From contig NZ_QJTD01000004.1 in NCBI RefSeq assembly GCF_003217215.1, forward strand, positions 62,001 through 126,000: a DNA stretch of 64,000 nucleotides. The letters run 5' to 3'. This document shows positions 24,117 through 34,078 of this stretch, piece by piece. The stretch's first letter is position 1; each line of letters starts with the position of its first letter. A model generated the notes under the pieces. That model ran no database searches. It was given only the letters and a program-made list of their open reading frames with translations, and was not told the DNA's origin. Origin of the DNA: Winogradskyella epiphytica (GTDB lineage: Bacteria > Bacteroidota > Bacteroidia > Flavobacteriales > Flavobacteriaceae). The position numbers and the translations under genes were made by a program.

Positions 24117-25070
24117 ATGACAGGAACAGTATATAAATCTACAGGTAGTTGGTACACCGTAAAAACCTTAAATGGCAAATTTTACGAATGTAGGATAAAA
24201 GGTCGTTTTAGGTTAGATGGAATTAGAAGTACTAATCCAATTGCTGTTGGCGATATTGTGAATTTCGAATTAGAAACCAAAAATAATACCGAAACTGGTG
24301 TAATTCACGGAATAGAAGAACGCCGAAATTATATCGTCCGTAAATCAGTAAACCTTTCTAAGCAAACTCATATTATAGCTTCTAATATCGATCAGGTGTT
24401 TTTACTAGTAACTATCGATAATCCGCCTACATTTACCACTTTTATCGATCGTTTTTTAGTAACGGCAGAAGCTTATTCTATTAAAACAATTCTATTGTTT
24501 AATAAGGTAGATACTTATTCTGAAGAAACACTTTTAGAAGTCAAATATTTAGCTAGTATTTACAGAGCCATTGGTTACGAGTGTATTGGTATTTCTGCTG
24601 CAACAGGAAAAAATATTGATAAGGTCAAAGAGTTAATGGTAGGCAAGGTTAGTATGTTTGCCGGACACTCAGGCGTTGGTAAGTCAACTTTAGTAAATGC
24701 CATAGAACCTTCTTTAGATTTAAAAACAAAAGCCATTTCAGAGCAGCATATGCAAGGACAGCATACAACCACCTTTGCAGAGATGTTTGATTTAAGTTTC
24801 GATGCGAAAATTATTGATACACCAGGTATAAAAGGATTTGGTGTGGTTGATATAGAAAGAGAAGAAGTTGGCGATTATTTTCCTGAATTTTTTGCCTTAA
24901 AACAAGATTGTAAATTCAACAATTGTATTCATCTTAACGAACCTCAATGTGCAGTGAAAGATGCCTTAGAGAAGGACGAAGTGTCTTACTCTAGATATCG
25001 AAGTTATCTTCAAATTTTAGAAGGAGAAGATGAACATTATCGTACAGATAATTGGGATGAAATTCAATAA
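24117..25070 (+). CDS. rsgA: Ribosome small-subunit-dependent GTPase RsgA
   Basis: Circularly permuted GTPase that helps mature the 30S subunit. Residues ~1-70 are an OB-fold (TGTVYKSTGSWYTVKT). The G motifs come in permuted order: LLFNKVD (G4), SAATGKN (G5), GHSGVGKST (G1), TTTFAEM (G2) and DTPGIKGFG (G3). A C-terminal zinc site follows: QDCKFNNCIHLNEPQCAV supplies three Cys and one His. The 317 residues are normal for the family. dtd lies 112 bases downstream, a common flavobacterial pairing after the aromatic genes. Confidence 0.96.
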   Translation: MTGTVYKSTGSWYTVKTLNGKFYECRIKGRFRLDGIRSTNPIAVGDIVNFELETKNNTETGVIHGIEERRNYIVRKSVNLSKQTHIIASNIDQVFLLVTIDNPPTFTTFIDRFLVTAEAYSIKTILLFNKVDTYSEETLLEVKYLASIYRAIGYECIGISAATGKNIDKVKELMVGKVSMFAGHSGVGKSTLVNAIEPSLDLKTKAISEQHMQGQHTTTFAEMFDLSFDAKIIDTPGIKGFGVVDIEREEVGDYFPEFFALKQDCKFNNCIHLNEPQCAVKDALEKDEVSYSRYRSYLQILEGEDEHYRTDNWDEIQ

Positions 25071-25182
25071 ACTAAGCTTTCATTATTTGGAATAATAAAT
25101 TTCAGACTCCTTAAAATTTTTATATTAGAATTAATTTGAAACGACTCCTTGTAGAATATGGGAGCACTAGGAATTTTATATT

Positions 25183-25635
25183 ATGAGAATAGTAATACAA
25201 CGTGTATCGGAAGCTTCAGTAGTTATTAATAAGGCTGAAGTCGCTTCGATTCAGAATGGCCTTTTAGTGTTATTAGGTGTTGAATCTGATGATACTAAAG
25301 AAGATATTGATTGGCTTTGTAATAAAATTGTAAACCTTCGCATATTTTCAGATGAGAATGATGTGATGAATATTTCATTAAAAGATTGCGACGGCGATAT
25401 CATTGTAGTAAGCCAATTTACGCTTCATGCTAGTACTAAAAAAGGAAACAGGCCAAGCTATATAAAAGCAGCAAAACCAGATATTGCAATTCCACTTTAT
25501 GAGCAATTTGTAGCTACTCTTCAAAATACTTTAGGCAAAACGGTTCAAACAGGTGAGTTTGGGGCAGATATGAAAGTTCACTTAGTCAATGACGGTCCAG
25601 TAACCATACTTATCGATTCAAAAAATAGAGAATAG
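25183..25635 (+). CDS. dtd: D-aminoacyl-tRNA deacylase
   Basis: Removes D-amino acids and glycine mischarged on tRNA. At 150 residues it is full length. It shows MRIVIQRVSEASV, the SQFTLHAST motif (catalytic Thr region), KKGNRPSYIKAA and the closing cross-subunit motif NDGPVTILID. Works as a homodimer in the cytoplasm. Confidence 0.96.
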   Translation: MRIVIQRVSEASVVINKAEVASIQNGLLVLLGVESDDTKEDIDWLCNKIVNLRIFSDENDVMNISLKDCDGDIIVVSQFTLHASTKKGNRPSYIKAAKPDIAIPLYEQFVATLQNTLGKTVQTGEFGADMKVHLVNDGPVTILIDSKNRE

Positions 25636-26012
25636 TAGAGTTGTACTATTTTCATTTTATCTTCTATAACTTGTGTGATCTTAGACCTGATAAACACAAT
25701 AGAAAAGTGGTGGTTTTTTTATACCTTTTGAAGATTCGATATATTTTTTCTAAAAGATTTATTAAGGTGTTTTCAAATGGAGTTAAGAGTTCTTTTCAGA
25801 ATAGGGCATTTATGTAAACTTAAGCGGGTTAATATATGTTGGGATAGCTTGTCCTATAATTCTGCATTCGATTTAAGCTGTTAAGAAGTTAGTGAAATAG
25901 AGAGAGAGGTTGTTAATCGAAAATTTCTCTAGTTTCGAAAATCTGGATTAGAATTTATTTGGTGAATTAATATTCTTCTTTATATTGTATCCTTAACCTC
26001 TCAAATTCAGAA
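25636..26012. other. 377-base gap without a supported gene
   Basis: AT-rich spacer between dtd and the DUF3857 pair. I found no terminator, convincing promoter or repeat. A 35-codon open frame at 25777-25884 has no hydrophobic segment or family resemblance and was not called. Confidence 0.5.
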
Positions 26013-27917
26013 ATGTATTCCGCCAAACTTAGCCTTTCTACCCTACTTTTATTAATATCAATTTTTGGTTTTTCTCAGACTGAGGACGTGTATAACGCCT
26101 ATTTAGTTGATGCCGATCTTAAGACAAAAGCAAACGCAATTGTGCGTTATGAAAAGGAACAGGTCGAAATTTTAAGTAGTAACCAAATCAAAGTTTCAAC
26201 CAAGAGAATTACAACAGTTTATAACGAATATGGTAAGAAACATGTGAATGCCGTTGCCTTTTATGATAGTCACCGAGTGATAGGTAAAATGGAAGCGCGA
26301 ATTTTCGATGCTATGGGTGAAGAAATCAAAAAGGTAAGAAAAAGAGATTTTACCGATGCTAGTGCGGTTAGCGATATTTCTATTTATGAAGATGATCGAG
26401 TTAAATACCTAGACTATGTGCCTTTAGACTATCCATATACGGTCGAGTTTGTAGTAGACATGACTTATAAAAGCACCGCTTTTTTTCCGGGATGGACTCC
26501 TATGCATGATTATTATGTGAGTATTCAACATGCGGAATATGAACTCATCAATTCAGTAGGAATTGAATTGAAAACAAAAAAGGAAAATTTCGAGAATTAT
26601 AATATTAGAGAAATTTCAGAACATCATTTTGTGGCTGAAAATATCCAAGGGATTAAATATGAAGCCTACACTCCCGAATTATTAAGTATTGTACCACGTT
26701 ATAAAGTGGCCCTTAAAAAATTCGAAATGGTTGGGGTTGAAGGTGTAAATAATAATTGGAATGACTTTGGAAAATGGATGTATGATAAACTTTTAACAGG
26801 TACAGACGAAATTCCTGAAGCTACAAAAGAACAAGTAAGACAACTCACAGCAGGAGTTGATGATCCAATTGAGCGCGCAAAGATTGTGTACAAATTTATG
26901 CAAGATAAAACGCGATATATCAGTATTCAAGTAGGAATTGGAGGTTGGAAGCCAATGTCGGCCACTGATGTAGATAAATTAGGATATGCCGATTGTAAAG
27001 GGCTAACAAATTATACCAAAGCTTTGTTAGAAGCTGTTGATGTTCCGTCTTTTTATACGGTTGTTTATGGTGGTAACAGCTTAAGAGATATTGATAGAGA
27101 ATTCTCTTCAATTGAAGGAAATCATGTTATACTATGTGTTCCAACGGAAGATGAAAATATCTTTTTAGAATGTACAAGTCAAACTAGCCCTTTTGGTTTT
27201 ACAGCGGGCTTTACAGATGATAGGAATGTTTTGTTAGTTAAGCCTGATGGTGGAGAAATTGTTCGTACTAAAGTATACGAGGCAGATGAAAGTGTTCAGG
27301 ATACAAAAGCCATAATCAATATGGATGATTCAGGAAGTTTTACTGCAGACATTAATATCACCTCTACAGGTTTTCAATATAATAATCATGAAGGAATTGA
27401 AAATAGAACAGAACGAGATCAGAAATTATATTACAAGAAATATTGGAGTTATGTAAATAATATTTCCATTGACCACATAAACATCGAAAATGATAAAGAA
27501 GCGGTTGTTTATAAAGAGAATATAAAATTGTCCACAACGAATTATGCTTCAAAAAGTGGTGATCGACTTATTTTTCAACCTAATATGTTTAATAAGCTAA
27601 CCGCTATTCCTCCTAGATATACAGAGCGAAAATTAGAATTTAAAATCGATCGTTCTTTTAAAGACACAGATGAGTTTATTATACAAATCCCAGAAGGTTT
27701 AAAAGTTGAAGCTATGACGGACTCTAAAGAAATTAATACAAAATTCGGAAGTTATAGTTTTAAGTTAGAAGCCATAGAAGGTAATAAGTTAAAGTATACG
27801 AGAACATTTGTTTTGCTAAAAGGAAGTTACCAAAAAGAAGACTATAAAGCCTTTAGAAATTTTAGAAAACAAATTGTAAAAAATGATAAAAGTAAAGTGG
27901 TGTTAACAAAAGTTTAG
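26013..27917 (+). CDS. DUF3857 protein with intact transglutaminase-like domain
   Basis: Secreted protein of 634 residues. The signal peptide ends near residue 22 (IFGFSQ). A DUF3857 beta-domain covers ~40-250 (TKRITTVYNEYGKK, YPYTVEFVVDMTYKS, VVALKKFEMVGVEG region). A transglutaminase-like domain covers ~270-420, with the catalytic Cys in GYADCKGLTNYTKALLEAV (about residue 327) and the His in IEGNHVILCVP. A C-terminal DUF3858-like beta-domain follows. Such proteins are common in Bacteroidota, and their substrates are unknown. It is paired with a similar gene 58 bases downstream that lacks the catalytic residues. Confidence 0.8.
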   Translation: MYSAKLSLSTLLLLISIFGFSQTEDVYNAYLVDADLKTKANAIVRYEKEQVEILSSNQIKVSTKRITTVYNEYGKKHVNAVAFYDSHRVIGKMEARIFDAMGEEIKKVRKRDFTDASAVSDISIYEDDRVKYLDYVPLDYPYTVEFVVDMTYKSTAFFPGWTPMHDYYVSIQHAEYELINSVGIELKTKKENFENYNIREISEHHFVAENIQGIKYEAYTPELLSIVPRYKVALKKFEMVGVEGVNNNWNDFGKWMYDKLLTGTDEIPEATKEQVRQLTAGVDDPIERAKIVYKFMQDKTRYISIQVGIGGWKPMSATDVDKLGYADCKGLTNYTKALLEAVDVPSFYTVVYGGNSLRDIDREFSSIEGNHVILCVPTEDENIFLECTSQTSPFGFTAGFTDDRNVLLVKPDGGEIVRTKVYEADESVQDTKAIINMDDSGSFTADINITSTGFQYNNHEGIENRTERDQKLYYKKYWSYVNNISIDHINIENDKEAVVYKENIKLSTTNYASKSGDRLIFQPNMFNKLTAIPPRYTERKLEFKIDRSFKDTDEFIIQIPEGLKVEAMTDSKEINTKFGSYSFKLEAIEGNKLKYTRTFVLLKGSYQKEDYKAFRNFRKQIVKNDKSKVVLTKV

Positions 27918-27975
27918 GGCACGCTTACTAATAAGAACAAAATATTAATTAAACAACTTTTCAACCCAGTTAGCA

Positions 27976-29928
27976 ATGAAATACCTCTTATTAACTTTGG
28001 CATTTGCCTTAACCTTTAATTTATCAAACGGACAAGATTTTAGATTCGGAAAAATATCAGAAGCCGAGTTACAAGAAACTTTTCACCAGAAAGATTCTGC
28101 AACTCCAGCTGCTATATTATATCGAAACGAAGATATAAGTTTCTTCTTCTCTTCAAATGAAGGATTTATGCAACGTCGTAAGGTTCATGAACGAATAAAA
28201 ATCTACAACAAGGATGGTTTTGATTGGGCTACTAAAAAAATATATTTATACCAAGGTTCAGGACAGAAAGAGTCTATTTCTACTTTAAAAGGATTTTCAT
28301 ACAACCTTGAAAATGGTAAAATAGAAAAGGATAAATTAAGAAATGATGGTAAGTTTACAGAGGATTATAGTGAATTTATAAAGATAAGTTCATTTACACT
28401 TCCAAATGTAAAAGAAGGTACTGTTATCGAATATGAATATACCGTAACATCTCCTCGAATTACTATAGACGATATCGTTTTTCAATTCAGTGTGCCTGTG
28501 AATAAATTAGATGTAAAAATATCAACTCCTGAGTATTATATTTATAATAAGCAGTCTAATATCCGTGCGAAATATCAGCCTTATATAAGTGAGTCGTCTG
28601 TTCATACAAGAACACCTTTTGATTATAAAATAAATATCTTAGAAATTAATGAGGTAGATGTGCCTGCGCTAAGAGAAGAGGCTTATTCTGGGAACATCAA
28701 CAATTTTAGAGGTAAATTGGCCATGGAACTTTCGGTTATCTTAAATAGTAACAAGATTGTGAGCAAATCACTCTCTACAACTTGGGAGCAAGTATCAAAA
28801 ACTATCTATGATAGTCCTAATTTTGGAGCTCAATTAGAGAGATTCAATATCTATAAAAATGACTTAGAAGCAGCATTGAAAGGTGTGGAAGATGATTTTG
28901 AAAAAGCACATCTGGTTGAAAAGTTGGTGAAATCTAAAGTAAAGTGGAATGGTTCTTACGGTATTTACACACAAAAAGGGGTAAGAACGGCTTACAAAGA
29001 AGGTGAAGGAAATGATGCAGACATTAACTTGATGCTAATTTCAATGTTGCGTTCTCAAGGTGTAAATGCTAGTCCGGTTCTAGTTAGTACAAGAAGTAAT
29101 GGTATTCCTGTTTTTCCAACTCGAGATGGATTTAATTATGTAATTTGTAGTGTTCAAAAAGGAGATGAACAATTATTATTAGATGCAACTGAGCAATATA
29201 CTACGAATAATATTTTACCTCGTCGTGCGTTGAACTGGCAAGGCCGCTTGCTTGAAAGCAGTAAAGAATCGAGTTGGGTTAATCTTCAACCACAAAGAAT
29301 ATCTACTGAGACCTCAATGTTAAATGTGAAAATTAATGATGATTTTTCGTTAACTGGAAATGTAGCCAAGCAGCTTACAGATTACGTGGCTTATTTCTAC
29401 AGAGATAGGTATTCTAATGTCACAACCGAAGAACAAATTAAATCCATAGAAAAAGGTAAAGGTGATATAGAAATCATGGAGCTTGATGTTGAAAATGCAA
29501 AAGATGCTACACAGCCCATAAAATTGAAATACGAGTATGAACTTTCAGATGCAATTGATGAGGTAGGTGACAAACTTTATTTTTCGCCGATGTTATTCTT
29601 GGCAACAAAAGAAAACCCGTTCAAATTAGAGGAAAGAGAGTATCCTATTGATTTCGTTATACCTTATTCGGATAGATATATGGTCAATATTATGTTGCCA
29701 GAAGGCTATGTTGTTGAGTCTATTCCACAATCTGAAGCTATTCAATTTAAAGACGCTAACGTTAAGTTTACTTATCTAGTTCAACAAAATGGTCAATATT
29801 TACAGCTTAAAGCGCAGTTAGATATTGTTAATCCATTAATTTTGCCTGAAGACTATAAAGACTTCAAAACCTTTTATAGTAAAATTGTTGAAAAACAAGC
29901 AGAGCAAATTGTATTAACTAAAGCTTAA
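27976..29928 (+). CDS. DUF3857 protein with degenerate transglutaminase domain
   Basis: 650 residues with the same layout as its neighbour: signal peptide (~1-19, ending LSNGQ), a DUF3857 domain with EGTVIEYEYTVTSPRI and a transglutaminase-like region near 310-420. Where the partner has DCKG, this protein has GNDADINLMLISML, with no cysteine, and the histidine position reads FNYVICSV. It is therefore predicted to be inactive as a cysteine enzyme and may bind a ligand or assist its neighbour. The MazG-like gene begins 2 bases after the stop, so it is in the same transcript. Confidence 0.78.
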   Translation: MKYLLLTLAFALTFNLSNGQDFRFGKISEAELQETFHQKDSATPAAILYRNEDISFFFSSNEGFMQRRKVHERIKIYNKDGFDWATKKIYLYQGSGQKESISTLKGFSYNLENGKIEKDKLRNDGKFTEDYSEFIKISSFTLPNVKEGTVIEYEYTVTSPRITIDDIVFQFSVPVNKLDVKISTPEYYIYNKQSNIRAKYQPYISESSVHTRTPFDYKINILEINEVDVPALREEAYSGNINNFRGKLAMELSVILNSNKIVSKSLSTTWEQVSKTIYDSPNFGAQLERFNIYKNDLEAALKGVEDDFEKAHLVEKLVKSKVKWNGSYGIYTQKGVRTAYKEGEGNDADINLMLISMLRSQGVNASPVLVSTRSNGIPVFPTRDGFNYVICSVQKGDEQLLLDATEQYTTNNILPRRALNWQGRLLESSKESSWVNLQPQRISTETSMLNVKINDDFSLTGNVAKQLTDYVAYFYRDRYSNVTTEEQIKSIEKGKGDIEIMELDVENAKDATQPIKLKYEYELSDAIDEVGDKLYFSPMLFLATKENPFKLEEREYPIDFVIPYSDRYMVNIMLPEGYVVESIPQSEAIQFKDANVKFTYLVQQNGQYLQLKAQLDIVNPLILPEDYKDFKTFYSKIVEKQAEQIVLTKA

Positions 29929-29930
29929 AT

Positions 29931-30257
29931 ATGGATATTAAAAACGCACAACAAGAAGTTGATAACTGGATTAAAGAGCATGGCGTAAGATACTTTAATG
30001 AGTTAACTAATATGGCGCAACTTACCGAGGAGGTCGGCGAGGTTGCTCGTATTATTGCTAGGCGTTATGGCGAGCAAAGTGAAAAAGAAAGCGATAAAGA
30101 TAAAGACTTAGGTGAAGAATTATCTGATGTGTTATTCGTTGTCTTATGTTTAGCGAATCAAACAGGAATTGATTTGCAGGAAGCATTTGATAAAAAAATG
30201 GATAAAAAAACAAAACGCGATCACAATAGACATCACAATAATGAGAAATTGAAGTAG
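29931..30257 (+). CDS. MazG-like nucleotide pyrophosphohydrolase
   Basis: Small all-alpha NTP pyrophosphohydrolase, 108 residues. The metal-binding acidic pattern is visible: LTEEVGEVARIIARRYGEQ and then LGEELSDVLFVVLCLANQTG, that is ExxE followed by ExxD. Such enzymes remove modified nucleotides. The C-terminus is lysine- and histidine-rich (KKTKRDHNRHHNNEK), a common ending in this subfamily. It is 2 bases after the DUF3857 gene and 34 before aroA. The substrate is unknown. Confidence 0.88.
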   Translation: MDIKNAQQEVDNWIKEHGVRYFNELTNMAQLTEEVGEVARIIARRYGEQSEKESDKDKDLGEELSDVLFVVLCLANQTGIDLQEAFDKKMDKKTKRDHNRHHNNEKLK

Positions 30258-30291
30258 CTTTGTTTTCTTAGGTAAATCTCTAGTTCAAAAA

Positions 30292-31527
30292 ATGAACGTC
30301 TACATAAAAAAATCAAAGCTTCGAAATCATCAAAAGGTTCAGATTACTGGGTCGAAGAGTGAATCTAATCGCTTGTTATTATTGCAAGCATTATATCCGC
30401 AGCTTCAAATTCAAAATTTATCAAACTCAGACGATTCGGTATTGATGCAAAAAGCAGTGTCGACAAAAGATAAGCTTGTAGATATTCATCATGCCGGAAC
30501 GGCTATGCGATTTTTAACGGCTTTTTTTTCCATTCAGAAGAATCGAGAAGTAATTCTTACGGGTTCTTCACGCATGAAAGAACGGCCCATTGAAATATTG
30601 GTAGATGCCTTAAATAGCCTAGGAGCTGATATTCGCTATTTAGAAAACGAAGGTTATCCGCCTCTAAAGATTGTTGGACGAGATATTACCAAAAATAAGG
30701 TAACTCTTGAAGCAAATGTGAGTAGTCAGTATATTTCTGCATTGCTGCTAATTGCTTCAAAATTAGAGAATGGTTTAGAGTTGACCTTAATAGGCGAAAT
30801 TACTTCAATGCCCTATATCCAAATGACTTTAAGTTTGTTGCGTGAAATAGGTATCGAAACCAATTTTATAAATAACGTTGTTTCTGTAAAACCATGTTCT
30901 TCAACAGTGTCTTCGCAAATTTTAACTGTTGAATCTGACTGGTCTTCTGCATCGTACTTCTACAGCATCATTGCATTAAGTGCGGTCGGCACAGAAATCA
31001 TAATTTCCTCTTATAAAAACGAAAGCTTACAGGGAGATTCTGCTTTAGTAAGCATTTACAAAAACTTTGGAGTTAAAACAACATTCTTAGATAATTCAAT
31101 TTGCCTTCAGAAAGTGGAGACCAATGATAAAAACTCTTTAAAACAATTCGACTTACGTGATGCTCCAGATATTGCACAGACTATCGCTGTAACCTCATTT
31201 GGATTAGGGAAGGAATGTCAATTAACGGGATTACATACCTTGAAGATAAAGGAAACGGACCGATTGGTTGCGCTAAAAAATGAGTTAGAAAAATTAGGAG
31301 CTCAAGTCACTATTACCAACGATTCTCTTCACTTAAAAGCCTCGGATAATATTAAACAAGAAGTTTCAATAAGTACGTATAACGATCATAGAATGGCAAT
31401 GGCCTTTGCGCCATTAGGGTTATTAGTACCCATTGAGATAAAGAATGCGGAGGTGGTTAGTAAATCATATCCTGATTTTTGGAAAGACCTAAAACGCATT
31501 GGCTTCGATTACGATACAATATCATAG
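30292..31527 (+). CDS. aroA: 3-phosphoshikimate 1-carboxyvinyltransferase (EPSP synthase)
   Basis: Sixth step of the shikimate pathway: joins phosphoenolpyruvate to shikimate-3-phosphate. 411 residues, slightly short for the family (~427). Visible motifs are TGSKSESNRLLLLQAL, HAGTAMRFLTAFF, SRMKERPIEILVDAL, VSSQYISALLLIAS, LRDAPDIAQTIAV, KIKETDRLVALKNELEKLGA and YNDHRMAMAFAPLG. The usual GNAGTA reads HHAGTA, retaining the key positions. It supplies the chorismate used by the genes at 21501 and 20628. No terminator was seen before queA. Confidence 0.94.
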   Translation: MNVYIKKSKLRNHQKVQITGSKSESNRLLLLQALYPQLQIQNLSNSDDSVLMQKAVSTKDKLVDIHHAGTAMRFLTAFFSIQKNREVILTGSSRMKERPIEILVDALNSLGADIRYLENEGYPPLKIVGRDITKNKVTLEANVSSQYISALLLIASKLENGLELTLIGEITSMPYIQMTLSLLREIGIETNFINNVVSVKPCSSTVSSQILTVESDWSSASYFYSIIALSAVGTEIIISSYKNESLQGDSALVSIYKNFGVKTTFLDNSICLQKVETNDKNSLKQFDLRDAPDIAQTIAVTSFGLGKECQLTGLHTLKIKETDRLVALKNELEKLGAQVTITNDSLHLKASDNIKQEVSISTYNDHRMAMAFAPLGLLVPIEIKNAEVVSKSYPDFWKDLKRIGFDYDTIS

Positions 31528-31660
31528 AGAATCCATTATTGCTGACCTAATTTATAAAGCTATTTACGTCTGTTTTTTTAATTCTATTGAATCATTTGTA
31601 TTGCGCTAATACTCAATAATCTCATTGGTTTTTTATAATTAAAAATAAACGCCTATTTAC

Positions 31661-31692
31661 TTGACAAGGCCTATCTTGAGATTGTATATTTG
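31661..31692 (+). promoter_or_regulatory. Promoter of queA
   Basis: TTG at 31661-31663, 21 bases, then TATATTTG at 31685-31692: a full match to the Bacteroidota promoter. The predicted start near 31699 gives a leader of about 19 bases. It also rules out the in-frame TTG at 31661 as the queA start. Confidence 0.65.
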
Positions 31693-31717
31693 CAACTTCA
31701 AAAAATACAATAGAAAC

Positions 31718-32767
31718 ATGAAATTATCACACTTTAATTTTGACCTTCCAGATGAATTATTAGCTGAACATCCTGCAGAACACAGAGACGAGGCTAGATT
31801 AATGGTGCTTAACAGAGAAAAGCAAACTATTGAGCACAAACTTTTCAAGGATATCATTGATTACTTTGATGAAGGTGATGTGATGATTATGAATGACACA
31901 AAAGTGTTTCCTGCAAGATTATTTGGAAATAAAGAAAAAACGGGAGCTCGTATCGAAGTCTTCTTATTACGTGAGCTTAATCAAGATCAGCGTCTTTGGG
32001 ATGTCTTAGTAGATCCTGCTCGTAAAATTAGAATTGGTAATAAACTATATTTCGGAGAAGATGAAACTTTAGTTGCGGAGGTTATCGATAACACGACATC
32101 TAGAGGTAGAACTTTACGTTTTCTTTATGATGGATCTTATAGTGATTTTAGAACCAAACTAACTGAATTAGGAGAAACACCATTACCAAAATATATTAAG
32201 AGAGAGGTAGAGCCAGAAGATGAAGAGCGCTATCAAACTATCTATGCAAAACATGAAGGCGCAGTGGCTGCACCAACGGCTGGTTTGCATTTTTCTAAAC
32301 ATCTTTTAAAAAGATTAGAAATTAAAGGTGTAGAAACAGCAGATGTTACATTACATGTTGGTTTAGGTACTTTCAATCCGGTAGAGGTTGAAGATTTATC
32401 GAAACATAAAATGGATAGTGAAGAAATCGTTATTTCAAAACAAGCTGCCGATATTGTAAATAGAGGAATTGAAAATAAAAAACGAGTATGTGCTGTTGGT
32501 ACAACTTCTATGCGTACTGTAGAAAGCTCTGTATCTTCTAATGGACGGTTAAATGAGTTTGAAGGTTGGACTAACAAATTTATATTTCCTCCTTACGAGT
32601 TTAGTATTGCGAACTGTATGATTACAAATTTTCATACGCCAAAGTCGACATTACTAATGATGACTTCAGCTTTTGGTGGCTATGATTTTGTAAAGAGAGC
32701 CTATGAAGAAGCCGTTAAAGAAAAGTATAAATTCTATTCTTATGGTGATGCTATGCTTATCATCTAA
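31718..32767 (+). CDS. queA: S-adenosylmethionine:tRNA ribosyltransferase-isomerase
   Basis: Transfers and isomerises the ribosyl part of SAM onto 7-aminomethyl-deazaguanine in tRNA, in queuosine synthesis. From the ATG at 31718 the protein is 349 residues, typical of Que[83 protein letters not shown] and the ending [10 protein letters not shown] strong promoter overlaps the upstream in-frame extension and fixes the start. A good terminator follows at 32791. Confidence 0.96.
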   Translation: MKLSHFNFDLPDELLAEHPAEHRDEARLMVLNREKQTIEHKLFKDIIDYFDEGDVMIMNDTKVFPARLFGNKEKTGARIEVFLLRELNQDQRLWDVLVDPARKIRIGNKLYFGEDETLVAEVIDNTTSRGRTLRFLYDGSYSDFRTKLTELGETPLPKYIKREVEPEDEERYQTIYAKHEGAVAAPTAGLHFSKHLLKRLEIKGVETADVTLHVGLGTFNPVEVEDLSKHKMDSEEIVISKQAADIVNRGIENKKRVCAVGTTSMRTVESSVSSNGRLNEFEGWTNKFIFPPYEFSIANCMITNFHTPKSTLLMMTSAFGGYDFVKRAYEEAVKEKYKFYSYGDAMLII

Positions 32768-32790
32768 TTTAGATAAACATTAAATAAATA

Positions 32791-32818
32791 AAAAAAGCCT
32801 CTTCAGTGAGGCTTTTTT
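32791..32818 (+). terminator. Terminator of queA
   Basis: AAAAAAGCCTC pairs perfectly with GAGGCTTTTTT around a 6-base loop. Confidence 0.85.
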
Positions 32819-32959
32819 CTTTTTCAGTTTTTAATGTTTTACTAATTGTATAGCCTGTCCAATTGACGTGTATTGTAAAATAATGAAGGAAATAGTGATC
32901 CTTTAATCTAATCTTTTTAGGAGTTTTATTCAAATATGATCTATCACAATACAATTCAT

Positions 32960-32967
32960 TACTTTTG
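32960..32967 (+). promoter_or_regulatory. Promoter -7 box of rlmN
   Basis: TACTTTTG is a perfect TAnnTTTG, ending only 6 bases before the rlmN ATG at 32974. Transcription would begin at or beside the start codon. No clear TTG box was found upstream. Confidence 0.5.
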
Positions 32968-32973
32968 CATCAG

Positions 32974-34014
32974 ATGAAAACAAAAAAGAAAGACATACGC
33001 GCGTTAACCAAAGATCAACTCAGAGACTTCTTTGTAAATCAAGGAGATAAAGCCTTTAGAGGTAACCAGGTTTATGAATGGCTTTGGCAGAAATCGGCTT
33101 ATAGTTTCGATGATATGACAAATTTATCATTGGAAACTAGGCAAATGCTTGAAGCAAACTTTGTGATTAATCATATAAAGGTTGACCAAATGCAGCGTAG
33201 CTCCGATGGGACTATAAAAAATGCCGTTAGATTACATGATGATTTAGTTGTAGAATCGGTACTTATTCCAACCGCAACTAGAACTACGGCCTGTGTGTCA
33301 TCTCAGGTGGGCTGTAGCTTAGATTGTAGGTTCTGTGCTACCTCTAGGCTTAAACGTATGCGAAACTTGAATCCGGATGAAATTTACGATCAGGTTGTGG
33401 CTATAGATAATGAAAGCCGACTATACCATAACAGACCCTTAAGTAATATTGTCTTTATGGGAATGGGAGAGCCGTTAATGAACTATAATAATGTATTAAA
33501 GGCCATTGATAAAATCACCTCTCCTGAAGGTTTAGGTATGTCACCAAAACGTATTGTAGTGTCAACATCTGGAGTGCCAAAATTAATTAAAAAAATGGCG
33601 GATGATAATGTGAAATTTAAATTAGCAGTATCACTTCACTCTGCAATAGACGAAATACGGACATCAATTATGCCGTTCAATGCGACGTTTCCCTTAAGTG
33701 ATTTAAGAGAAGCACTTCAATACTGGTATGCGGCTACAAAAAACAGAATAACCTATGAGTATGTTGTTTGGGATGGCATTAACGATAAACGTAAAGATGT
33801 AGATGCTCTGGTTGAGTTTTGCAAATTTGCACCAAGTAAAGTCAATTTAATAGAATATAACCCTATTGATGATGGTGAATTTCAACAAGCGAAATCTGAA
33901 GCTATAGATATGTATGTAAGGGTCTTAGAAGCAAATAATATTACGGTAACGGTAAGAAGAAGTAGAGGCAAAGATATTGATGCGGCTTGCGGGCAATTGG
34001 CTAATAAGGGGTAA
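32974..34014 (+). CDS. rlmN: 23S rRNA (adenine-2503-C2)-methyltransferase (also tRNA)
   Basis: Radical-SAM enzyme that methylates A2503 of 23S rRNA. 346 residues from the ATG at 32974, where the family start MKTKKKDIRALTKDQLRDFF begins; a TTG three codons earlier lies inside the promoter box. It shows the CxxxCxxC cluster in GCSLDCRFCATSRL, MGMGEPLMNYNNV, VSTSGVPKLI, VSLHSAIDEIRTSIMP and the C-terminal cysteine in DIDAACGQLA used in the methyl-transfer mechanism. Very short or absent mRNA leader. A palindromic terminator follows. Confidence 0.96.
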   Translation: MKTKKKDIRALTKDQLRDFFVNQGDKAFRGNQVYEWLWQKSAYSFDDMTNLSLETRQMLEANFVINHIKVDQMQRSSDGTIKNAVRLHDDLVVESVLIPTATRTTACVSSQVGCSLDCRFCATSRLKRMRNLNPDEIYDQVVAIDNESRLYHNRPLSNIVFMGMGEPLMNYNNVLKAIDKITSPEGLGMSPKRIVVSTSGVPKLIKKMADDNVKFKLAVSLHSAIDEIRTSIMPFNATFPLSDLREALQYWYAATKNRITYEYVVWDGINDKRKDVDALVEFCKFAPSKVNLIEYNPIDDGEFQQAKSEAIDMYVRVLEANNITVTVRRSRGKDIDAACGQLANKG

Positions 34015-34036
34015 GGTTTATTTTAGATTAAGACAT

Positions 34037-34063
34037 AAAAAAAGCGGCAATTGCCGCTTTTTT
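34037..34063. terminator. Bidirectional terminator between rlmN and the T9SS gene
   Basis: AAAAAAGCGGCAA directly abuts TTGCCGCTTTTTT, a perfect palindrome with poly-A and poly-T ends, so it can serve both convergent genes. Confidence 0.85.
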
Positions 34064-34078
34064 ATTTGAGAGAAATAA

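Noticed and set aside
25777..25884. 35-codon frame before the DUF3857 pair
   Set aside because: No promoter, no hydrophobic or family features; expected by chance in a 377-base gap.
31661..31717. N-terminal extension of queA from a TTG codon
   Set aside because: The extension contains a full promoter (TTG-N21-TATATTTG), and QueA family members begin at the ATG at 31718.
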